From Elstera litoralis (GTDB lineage: Bacteria; Pseudomonadota; Alphaproteobacteria; Elsterales; Elsteraceae): a DNA stretch of 7,028 bases. Within the stretch, counting starts at the first letter, position 1. Each line of letters starts with the position of its first letter. The notes beneath the pieces were generated by a model. It was not told the origin of the DNA. It made no database searches and was given only the letters and a program-made list of their open reading frames with translations. The stretch spans positions 1 to 7,028 of the forward strand of contig NZ_LAJY01000353.1 in the NCBI RefSeq assembly GCF_000963705.1, read 5' to 3'. Below, piece after piece: positions 1-5,374 of this stretch. The position numbers and the translations under genes are program-made.

Positions 1-529
1 TCGTCAACTTCTGTTCTTCCGAAACGCGCACGGCTTCGGCCATGATCCTGCCGAGAACGTAGAGCAGAAGCCCGAAGAGCAGAAAGATAAAATCGGGCTC
101 GGTACTAAGGTCATCGATCCCGACTTCCCCAATCGCCCAAAGCGCCGTGCTCAAGAGCATTTCACTCAATGGATTGCCGATCCACCAGATCAGCACGAGC
201 TTACCAATCCAAGTCAATTGCTGCGCCGCGCGCGGCTCGAATACCCGCCCCGCCCGATACTCGGCCAGCAAAACCCGCACCTGACCTAAGGAATAGAACA
301 GCGCCGCTGCGGTAAGCAGTACGCCCACCGCAATGAGGCTCTTCCCCGTCCAACTCAGAACCGGCAAGACGCCAGGGGAACATTTGTCCTGAAGTTCCGG
401 TAGCCGATGCTCCATCACCCAATAGGTGAAACCGATCATCCACACCGGCCAACCCCACATGAGCAGGGTGACGACGCAATGGGCACGGTGCGCCAAGCGG
501 GTAAGGCTCTCGGGGGGAGAAGAGTTCAT
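1..529 (-). CDS. DUF2975-family membrane protein, 3' end cut by window edge
   Basis: Reading the minus strand from ATG at 529 gives an open frame of 176 codons that reaches base 2 without a stop. It is therefore partial at its C-terminus, though probably by only a few residues. Hydrophobic stretches near residues 18-38, 64-82, 108-118 and 147-165 suggest four membrane helices. The segment at about 93-109 (AGRVFEPRAAQQLTWIG) after helix 2 and the charged tail ending SEEQKLT are typical of DUF2975 proteins. The function of this family is unknown. In many bacteria its members sit just upstream of a small YozG-like XRE-family HTH regulator, so such a gene may follow beyond base 1; that cannot be seen here. 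The start is supported by a promoter at 558-586 and a weak AAGG about 10 bases before the ATG. The family assignment is by recognition of motifs and topology and is fairly confident; the role is unknown. Confidence 0.72.
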   Translation of the reverse strand, partial: MNSSPPESLTRLAHRAHCVVTLLMWGWPVWMIGFTYWVMEHRLPELQDKCSPGVLPVLSWTGKSLIAVGVLLTAAALFYSLGQVRVLLAEYRAGRVFEPRAAQQLTWIGKLVLIWWIGNPLSEMLLSTALWAIGEVGIDDLSTEPDFIFLLFGLLLYVLGRIMAEAVRVSEEQKLT

Positions 530-557
530 AGTTAGGATACCTTGTTTCAACATCCCC

Positions 558-586
558 ACGTTAGCGGTGAAATTCTCGTTTATCAA
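558..586 (-). promoter_or_regulatory. Sigma70-like promoter of the DUF2975 gene
   Basis: On the minus strand, TTGATA (586-581, 5 of 6 match to TTGACA) is followed after exactly 17 bases by TAACGT (563-558, 3 of 6 match to TATAAT). Transcription would start near 551, leaving a leader of about 22 bases before the ATG at 529. Spacing and placement are good and the -10 box is weak. The palindromic site at 591-611 lies directly upstream of the -35 box. Confidence 0.45.
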
Positions 587-590
587 TCTT

Positions 591-611
591 TTTTTCATGA
601 AAAACATGAAA
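591..611. promoter_or_regulatory. Palindromic operator-like site (TTTCATG-N5-CATGAAA)
   Basis: Two nested symmetries occur here. TTTTTCATGAAAAA (591-604) is a perfect 14-base palindrome. TTTCATG (593-599) and CATGAAA (605-611) form 7-base inverted arms around a 5-base A spacer. The site is in the AT-rich gap between the divergent DUF2975 and phaB genes, about 5 bases upstream of the proposed -35 box of the DUF2975 promoter. Such symmetry suits a dimeric HTH protein. Which protein binds it is unknown; an XRE regulator encoded with the DUF2975 gene is only a guess. Confidence 0.4.
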
Positions 612-743
612 TAAGCCACGCCGCACGGGACTCTGCTCCGCCGATTGTGGTCAACCGCGCTTTCCTGTAACCGCCGCTTGTGGTTTGCTAGAAATGGAAC
701 CGCGACGATTAAAGCGCGCGAAAAACGGATAAGGGAGACGGTC

Positions 744-1469
744 ATGGCGCGGGTAGCATTAGTAACGGGGGGAACCCGAGGGATTGGCGCGGCGATTGCC
801 AAGGCGCTGAAAGCGGCAGGCTATGAGGTTGCTGTAACCTATAGTGGCAATGACGAGGCGGCGGCGAAGTTCACTGCCGAAACCGGCATTCTGGCCGAAA
901 AATGGAACGCCGCCGATTTCGAAGCTTGCAAGGCGGGCGTCGCACGCGTCGAAGCGGCCTTGGGGCCGGTCGATATTCTGGTGAATAACGCGGGCATTAC
1001 CCGCGATACCACGTTCCACCGCATGACCGAACAGCAGTGGGATGATGTTATCACCACCAACCTCAAGTCGTGCTTCACCATGACCCGCTCGGTCTATGAA
1101 GGCATGCGCGAGCGCAACTTTGGCCGCATCGTCCAGATCAGCTCGGTCAACGGTCAGCGCGGCCAATATGGTCAGGTGAATTACTGCGCGGCGAAAGCCG
1201 GGATGATCGGCTTCACCAAGGCACTCGCCTTCGAAGGCGCGGCCAAGGGCATCACCGCCAACTGCGTCGCCCCCGGCTATGTCGATACCGATATGGTCGC
1301 CGCTGTGCCGGAAGACGTGCTGAAAAAGATCATCGCCACCATCCCGGTTGGGCGGTTGGGCTTTGCCAATGATATCGCCCGAACGGTGCTGTTCCTGGTG
1401 GGGGACGATGCGAGCTTCGTGACCGGCGCGACGATCTCAGTCAACGGCGGGCAATATATGGTGGCGTAA
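744..1469 (+). CDS. phaB: Acetoacetyl-CoA reductase (PhaB/PhbB), SDR family
   Basis: This cytosolic enzyme reduces acetoacetyl-CoA to (R)-3-hydroxybutyryl-CoA with NADPH, the second step of polyhydroxybutyrate synthesis. The 241-residue product has the usual family length. Visible short-chain dehydrogenase motifs are the TGGTRGIG cofactor loop (8-15), NNAG (81-84) and the tetrad Asn106, Ser134, Tyr147, Lys151. The stretch SSVNGQRGQYGQVNY (133-147), APGYVDTDM (176-184) and the ending with SVNGGQYM are much closer to PhaB than to general FabG reductases. The frame is open upstream to 645, but ATG at 744 is chosen because AAGGGA lies 7 bases before it and the protein then begins MARVALVTGG as in the family. 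No phaA thiolase is adjacent, so the gene appears to stand alone. A convincing promoter was not found in 612-743. FabG is the alternative assignment but less likely. Confidence 0.93.
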   Translation: MARVALVTGGTRGIGAAIAKALKAAGYEVAVTYSGNDEAAAKFTAETGILAEKWNAADFEACKAGVARVEAALGPVDILVNNAGITRDTTFHRMTEQQWDDVITTNLKSCFTMTRSVYEGMRERNFGRIVQISSVNGQRGQYGQVNYCAAKAGMIGFTKALAFEGAAKGITANCVAPGYVDTDMVAAVPEDVLKKIIATIPVGRLGFANDIARTVLFLVGDDASFVTGATISVNGGQYMVA

Positions 1470-1502
1470 GCTGCCGAAACCTGCTGGAATTAGCGTGTTT
1501 TG

Positions 1503-1529
1503 GGGGGAGGCTTCGGCCTCCCTCTTTTT
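1503..1529 (+). terminator. Rho-independent terminator after phaB
   Basis: GGGAGGC (1505-1511), a TTCG tetraloop (1512-1515) and GCCTCCC (1516-1522) form a perfect stem, extendable by one G-T and one G-C pair. It is followed by TTTTT (1525-1529). It lies 34 bases after the phaB stop and ends only 17 bases before the ATG of the next gene. Confidence 0.85.
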
Positions 1530-1546
1530 ATGGGGATTTGGATGTG

Positions 1547-2450
1547 ATGGCGGGGTCTTCGGTCGGCGCGGCGACGCTTTTGGGGAGCGTCGCGATTCTT
1601 CTCTGGGGCAGCCTCGCGCTGCTGACGACCCTTGCGGGGCCGGTGCCGCCGTTTTTGCTGACCGCCATTACCTTCGGCCTCGCTGGGATCGTCGGAACGG
1701 GATTCATTCTGCTGCGCGGAACGGCGGGACGAAAGGCGGTTGCGGCCTGGGCGAAACAATCCCCGCGCGCCTGGGCCATCGGCGTCGGCGGGCTGTTCGG
1801 TTATCATTTGCTGTTCTTCGTCGCCTTACGCGCTGCCCCCGCCGTACAGGCCAATCTGATTAATTATCTCTGGCCACTGTGCATTGTCGTTTTCTCGGCG
1901 TTTTTGCCGGGCGAGCGCCTGCGCTGGTTCCATTGCCTCGGCGGACTGTTGGGGTTGGCGGGCACCATACTGCTGGTCGGCGGACCGGCACTCGCCGTCC
2001 AGATCGAGTTCCTGCCCGGCTATCTTGCCGCCTTAGGGGCCGCGCTGTGCTGGGGCGGCTATTCGGTGCTCTCCCGGCGCTATTGCGCGGCTGTGCCAAC
2101 CGATTTCGTCGCGGCGCTCTGCCTCGTCACCGCCCTGCTGGCCGGGTTCTGTCATCTTGTGCTAGAGGCGGTCTACATCCCCAATGCGCAAGATTGGCTG
2201 GTGATGGCGATTATGGGGGCGGGGCCGCTGGGTGCCGCTTTTTTTCTTTTGGGATATCGGCATTAAGCGCGGCCTGCTGCGCGCGTTGGGGGCTGCATCC
2301 TACGCCACGCCGCTGCTCTCGACCCTCGGGCTGTACCTGGGCGGGCGGGCGCAGATCACGCTCGACGTTTTATTGGCGGCGCTCTTGATCGTCGGCGGCG
2401 CGGTGCTGGCGGGCAGCGATGCGCTGCGGGGCCGGAAAGCGGCACCCTAA
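1547..2450 (+). pseudogene. DMT/EamA-family exporter (YddG-like), disrupted by a +1 frameshift
   Basis: An inner-membrane drug/metabolite transporter with two EamA repeats and about ten predicted helices. GYHLLFFVALRAAP followed by QANLINYLWPLCIVVFSA is typical of the YddG-like branch, whose studied members export aromatic amino acids and similar metabolites; the substrate here is unknown. The first frame stops at 2264-2266, just after AAFFLLGYRH. Dropping one T from the run at 2239-2250 (seven Ts, C, four Ts) restores FFLWDIGIKRG and an uninterrupted C-terminal part ending RGRKAAP at 2450. The repaired protein would be 300 residues, the normal length for the family. ATG at 1547 is preferred; GTG at 1544 and TTG at 1538 are in frame, and GGGG at 1532-1535 could serve either of the first two. 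The break may be a real mutation, programmed slippage or an assembly error. Both halves look under normal coding constraint, so error or a very recent event is favoured. Confidence 0.82.
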
Positions 2451-2457
2451 ATAGAAT

Positions 2458-2485
2458 GGGCCGCTCGGCGTGCGAGCGGCCCTTT
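2458..2485. terminator. Hairpin terminator, probably bidirectional
   Basis: GGGCCGCTCG (2458-2467) and CGAGCGGCCC (2473-2482) form a perfect 10-base-pair stem around a 5-base loop. On the plus strand a short TTT follows, 7 bases after the transporter stop codon. On the minus strand ATTCTATTT follows, so the same hairpin can end transcripts of the small ORF at 2509-2613. Confidence 0.75.
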
Positions 2486-2508
2486 CCCGTCCGATGGGAT
2501 GGGGAAAC

Positions 2509-2613
2509 TCAGACTGCTTCGGACCTCCGAAAGCAAAAGGTGTCCCCGTCAGTGCGGGCAGGCCTTAAGACACAAGATCCTGCCAGACTGTAAATCCCTT
2601 GGTGGGTAGACAC
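2509..2613 (-). CDS. Candidate small ORF, 34 residues, with extreme Shine-Dalgarno
   Basis: On the minus strand a GTG at 2613 opens a frame of 34 codons ending in TGA at 2511-2509. The predicted peptide begins MSTHQGIYSLAGSCVLRP and ends FCFRRSEAV; it has two cysteines, is rich in arginine and has no obvious membrane helix. What makes it credible is the preceding AAAGGAGGTGATCC (2628-2615). This is complementary to the whole 3' tail of 16S rRNA and places GGAGG 7 bases from the start. A leader hairpin lies just upstream and the bidirectional terminator at 2458-2485 lies just downstream, which gives a compact transcription unit. I do not recognise the protein. It could be a real small protein, a regulatory leader peptide, or part of a structured non-coding RNA whose ribosome-binding-like sequence serves another purpose. 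The GTG start and lack of homology evidence keep confidence moderate. Confidence 0.45.
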   Translation of the reverse strand: MSTHQGIYSLAGSCVLRPARTDGDTFCFRRSEAV

Positions 2614-2614
2614 A

Positions 2615-2670
2615 GGATCACCTCCTTTCGGTTGTCAGTGAGAAACAACGAGACCGAGTCTAACCAACCG
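2615..2670 (-). promoter_or_regulatory. Structured leader and full-length Shine-Dalgarno of the small ORF
   Basis: Read on the minus strand, CGGTTG (2670-2665) can pair with CAACCG (2634-2629) across a 30-base loop. The stem ends at the AAAGGAGGTGATCC ribosome-binding sequence (2628-2615), sharing or touching its first base. A second small hairpin, AGCGC-TGTT-GCGCT (2692-2679), lies further upstream. The arrangement could control access to the ribosome site. No known riboswitch class was recognised and no convincing promoter boxes were found. Confidence 0.35.
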
Positions 2671-2834
2671 AGGACTCCAGCGCAACAGCGCTTCCCTTTA
2701 ACGTTTCGTGACAAGGCCGACTCGCGCGGGTAATACGCATCAGCCCAGACGCGCGCCTCAGGCTATCGCCAAGCGCGGGCGGTTGCGCTAGTGTGGGGCC
2801 GTTAAGGTTTCAGGCAGCAGCGCTAGGCAGAGAA
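2671..2834. other. Gap between the divergent small ORF and HPt gene
   Basis: With the leader before it, this makes 221 bases between the two divergent starts, without a convincing gene. It should hold both promoters. The only candidate I could see for the plus-strand genes is a GCTAGTGT sequence (2787-2794) resembling alphaproteobacterial -10 elements, about 40 bases before the ATG at 2835, with no clear -35 partner. Nothing clear was found for the minus strand. Confidence 0.3.
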
Positions 2835-3605
2835 ATGGCAATCGACGATACCCTCGAACAGCATATCCGCGCCGAATTCATCGACGAAGCGCGCGACATC
2901 ACGAATGAAATCGACGTGATGCTGGGCAACGTCCGCTCGGATCTCGTGCCGCAGGCCGAGGCCATTCAGGCCATGCGCCGCCATTTCCATAATCTGCGCA
3001 TCGGCGCGCGCTCGGTCGGGCTCACCGCCGCCGATGTGATTTTGCACCAGATGGCCGATTATATAGAGGGCGTCGATCAGATCGGCGACCGCGAGTTGGA
3101 TGGGTTGCAGGCCTTCACCGACCTGCTACGCCTCACCCTCGATACCAAGCAAGACGAAAGCCCCGCCCCGTCCTTGCGCGAAGTCGTGCGGCAACTGCCG
3201 ACCGTGCGCACGTTTGATGTGAATGATATCAAACTGCTCGATATCGTTATTCTTCTCGTCTCGCCGCAGCGCTCCGCCGGGCGCATTGTAGAGCGGGAAT
3301 TGACGGCCTGCGGCTACCGGGTGGTGAACGTCAGCAAAAGTTTCGAAGCCTTGGAAATGGCCGTGCGCCTGAAGCCCGATCTGGTCATCGCCTCGGCCAT
3401 GCTCGATGAGATTACCGGGATCGATCTCGCCTGCGCGATTTTGAATATGCCCTCGACGCAAGATATTCCGTTTGCGCTGCTGACCAGTTTCGGCTGGGGC
3501 GATCCCTCCTTGGAAGGGCTGCCGACGCGCGCCGCGATTATCCGCAAGGGCAGCCATTTCGGCGATGATCTGGCCGAAGCCCTATCGCGGTTTTCCATTA
3601 CCTAA
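2835..3605 (+). CDS. HPt-like domain fused to a degenerate receiver domain
   Basis: A 256-residue, probably cytoplasmic signalling protein. Residues 10-103 are helical and contain HNLRIGARSVGL (52-63), which aligns with the histidine phosphotransfer motif HxLKGxxRxxG. His52 is kept, while the usual Lys-Gly is Arg-Ile. Residues 135-254 have the beta/alpha order of a CheY-like receiver, but the phosphorylation pocket is altered. The acidic pair is Ser143-Pro144, the phospho-acceptor Asp is Ser187 (in PDLVIASAML), while Thr217 and Lys238 are kept. Spacings between these positions match CheY closely. The receiver is therefore probably not phosphorylated and may act as a binding module. ATG at 2835 is chosen over an in-frame GTG at 2793, which would overlap the possible -10 element; the ribosome site is weak (AGAG). 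It is the first gene of a likely operon with the DUF455 and AraC genes. Its partner kinase is not in the window. Confidence 0.72.
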   Translation: MAIDDTLEQHIRAEFIDEARDITNEIDVMLGNVRSDLVPQAEAIQAMRRHFHNLRIGARSVGLTAADVILHQMADYIEGVDQIGDRELDGLQAFTDLLRLTLDTKQDESPAPSLREVVRQLPTVRTFDVNDIKLLDIVILLVSPQRSAGRIVERELTACGYRVVNVSKSFEALEMAVRLKPDLVIASAMLDEITGIDLACAILNMPSTQDIPFALLTSFGWGDPSLEGLPTRAAIIRKGSHFGDDLAEALSRFSIT

Positions 3606-4426
3606 ATGGCCGCGTCGCCGGGTTTCGCCAGCCTAACAGCGGCGGCGTGCGCGGTCCTAACCGCCGCCGATCCGGTCGAGAAAATCTGCCTGACGCGCGC
3701 CGCCGCGCAGGCTTGGGCCGAGGGTAGCTTGCGGTTGGCGGTATCGATACGATGCCCGATCGGCCCGCCCGCCCGGACGCGCCGATTCTCGTCTCCCCCA
3801 GTGCCATGCCGCACCGGCGGTTGACGCGCGGGGTGCGCGGGCGCGTGACCCTTCTGCACGCCCTTGCCCATATCGAGCTGAATGCCATCGATCTCGCCTG
3901 GGATATCGTCGCGCGGTTCTCATCCCAGTTTCCTCCCGCTTTTGCCGCCGATTGGCTGAAGGTTGCCGCAGAAGAAGCCGAACATTTCGCGCTGCTCGCC
4001 GCCCGCTTGGCCGATCTCGGCGCGGCCTATGGTGATCTGCCCGCCCATGACGGCTTGTGGCAATCGTCGCAGGAAACGGCGGGCGATGCGCTGGCGCGGC
4101 TCGCGGTTATTCCGATGGTCCACGAAGCGCGCGGGCTGGATGTGACGCCGATGATGATCGGCAAGCTCCGCGCGGTCGAAGATGAAGCTTCCGCCGAGGT
4201 GCTGGAGCGCATCTACCGGGATGAAATCGGGCATGTCGCCATCGGCAACCGCTGGTTCCTGTGGCTCGCCGCCGAACGCGGCCTGGACGATCCGCGCGCC
4301 GCGTGGCAAAGCCTCGTCCGCCGGCATTTCCGGGGGGCGCTGAAGCCGCCTTTCAATGATGCGGCGCGCAGCACGGCCGGCTTCCCCGGCGATTGGTACG
4401 CCCCGCTGGCCCCCGATGCCGCATGA
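3606..4426 (+). pseudogene. DUF455 ferritin-like protein, apparent -1 frameshift near codon 45
   Basis: Family members are ferritin-like four-helix proteins, presumed diiron, of unknown reaction. The first 45 codons from ATG at 3606 (LTAADPVEKICLTRAAAQAW and on) fit the family N-terminus but then run into a wrong frame. From about 3740 the neighbouring frame carries on with MPDRPARPDAP, HALAHIELNAIDLAWD, EEAEHF, VHEARGLD and DEIGHVAIGNRWF to the stop at 4424-4426. Adding one G in the GCGGT at 3738-3742 joins both parts into a 273-residue protein of normal family length. In that numbering, likely metal ligands are Glu91, Glu124/His127, Glu174 and Glu207/His210. The ATG directly follows the TAA of the HPt gene (TAAATG), which suggests translational coupling. 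A product starting at ATG 3752 (224 residues) would keep all the metal ligands. Whether the break is real or a base-calling error cannot be told from one sequence. Confidence 0.8.
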
Positions 4427-5270
4427 CGATCTTAACGATCACCTGACCGAGGGCGAGAGCGCCCGGTTTTGGCGCGTGCCGGAGGGCGATACCGAAGTGC
4501 TGCTGGCGCGCTTCCGCCGCCATCGTTTCGCGCCCCATACTCACGACCGTTATGTGTTCGGCGTCATCACCGGCGGGGTCGAGGGGTTTCACTCCGGCGG
4601 CACGCGCCATTACGCGACGCCGGGCACGCTCGCCCTTGTGCAGCCGGGCGACGTTCACGATGGTTATGCCGCCGTGGAAGAGGGCTGGGCCTATCGGATG
4701 CTCTACATCGATCCGGCGCTGATGCTGCGCGCGGCGGCGGCCAGCGGGTTTCGCCCCTCCGACGGTTTGCCGAATTTCCGCGATACGCTGCTGCAAGACC
4801 CGGCACTCGCCGCCCTCTGTGCCGGGGTGTTCGAACAATTGGCCGAGGGCGAAGCGCTGGAACGGGAAACCACCCTGCTGTCGGTCCTCGCAGCCCTGAT
4901 CCAGCGCCATAGTATCGGTCGGGCCGGGCGCGACCTGCGCCGGGAGCCGCCGCCGACCCTCCCCGCGATCCGCCGCGCCGCCGAACGCTTGCAGGACGAT
5001 CCCGCCGCGTCGGTGTCGCTCGACCAACTCGGTGCCGAAACCGGCCTGAGTGCCTTTCAACTCATTCGGGGATTCCGCGCCGCCTACGGTATTCCACCCC
5101 ACGCCTTCCAAAAACTCGCACGCTTGGCCCTGGCCGAACAAGCGCTCCGCCAGGGCCAAGCGATTGCCGAGGTGGCCGCCGATTGCGGCTTTTCCGACCA
5201 AGCCCATCTAACCCGCGCCTTCAAAAGCTTTCGGGGCGTCACACCCGGCCAGTTTCGCGCCCGGCCATAA
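4416..5270 (+). CDS. AraC-family transcriptional regulator with N-terminal cupin domain
   Basis: A 284-residue regulator. The N-terminal part (about 20-100) is a cupin-like AraC ligand-binding domain; HTHDRYVFGVITGG (41-54) and QPGDVHDGY (76-84) carry the usual His and Gly-Asp-His features. The C-terminal part (about 185-282) contains the two helix-turn-helix units of the AraC/XylS family, with LGAETGLSAFQLIRGFRAAYG (two-part, 205-225) and IAEVAADCGFSDQAHLTRAFK, then the family signature GVTPGQFR (274-281). The ATG at 4416 overlaps the DUF455 gene by 11 bases, pointing to coupling in one operon. An in-frame ATG at 4356 would add 20 residues unlike the family and is rejected. Regulators of this subtype are often encoded next to amino-acid or metabolite exporters (LysE, EamA); here the broken exporter at 1547-2450 is nearby but not adjacent. 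Ligand and targets are unknown. Confidence 0.88.
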   Translation: MPHDDLNDHLTEGESARFWRVPEGDTEVLLARFRRHRFAPHTHDRYVFGVITGGVEGFHSGGTRHYATPGTLALVQPGDVHDGYAAVEEGWAYRMLYIDPALMLRAAAASGFRPSDGLPNFRDTLLQDPALAALCAGVFEQLAEGEALERETTLLSVLAALIQRHSIGRAGRDLRREPPPTLPAIRRAAERLQDDPAASVSLDQLGAETGLSAFQLIRGFRAAYGIPPHAFQKLARLALAEQALRQGQAIAEVAADCGFSDQAHLTRAFKSFRGVTPGQFRARP

Positions 5271-5273
5271 AAA

Positions 5274-5301
5274 CCCCCTTCCGGCCAAAGCCGAAAGGGG
5301 G
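5274..5301 (-). terminator. Rho-independent terminator of the FadL-type gene
   Basis: CCCCCTTCCGGC (5274-5285) and GCCGAAAGGGGG (5290-5301) pair over 12 positions with one mismatch around a CAAA loop. On the minus strand the stem is followed by TTTTTAT, a proper U-tract, so its main role should be ending the FadL-type transcript about 75 bases after its stop. On the plus strand it starts 4 bases after the AraC stop but lacks a T-run, so it would be at best a weak terminator there. Confidence 0.75.
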
Positions 5302-5319
5302 TGCCCAAGGGGGGAGGAA

Positions 5320-5354
5320 CTAGAGCCGATTCCGATGTGTCGGAACGGCCCTAG
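5320..5354. repeat. Long imperfect palindrome in the convergent gap
   Basis: The sequence is symmetric: CTAG, GCCG and TTCCGA on the left (5320-5335) pair with TCGGAA, CGGC and CTAG on the right (5340-5354) around a TGTG loop. There is one bulged A and one A/C mismatch, giving 14 pairs. It lies between the FadL-type stop and its terminator, so it would fold within the 3' untranslated RNA. It has no T-run, so it is not itself a typical terminator. It may belong to a dispersed palindromic repeat family; this is inference. Confidence 0.6.
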
Positions 5355-5374
5355 GGTCGCTTATGGTGGTGTTT

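Noticed and set aside
201..479. 92-codon open frame on the minus strand
   Set aside because: It is a shifted-frame shadow of the DUF2975 gene, whose frame holds the membrane segments and the family motifs.
645..743. N-terminal extension of phaB from an upstream start
   Set aside because: The extra 33 residues do not resemble the family, and a good AAGGGA site lies before ATG 744.
1495..1863. Plus-strand open frame overlapping the start of the exporter gene
   Set aside because: Low-complexity Arg/Gly product in another frame, and it spans the terminator hairpin; the exporter frame carries clear membrane segments.
2615..2629. Fragment of a 16S rRNA gene on the plus strand
   Set aside because: Only about 15 bases match and the flanks do not resemble 16S rRNA; as the complement of a Shine-Dalgarno sequence before an open frame it has a simpler explanation.
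2486..2834. 6S RNA or another housekeeping non-coding RNA
   Set aside because: I could not find the long closing stem with a central bubble of 6S RNA, nor hallmarks of SRP, RNase P or tmRNA, on either strand.
4353..5207. 284-codon open frame on the minus strand opposite the AraC gene
   Set aside because: It is the antisense of a clear AraC-family coding sequence and shows no domain or ribosome site of its own.
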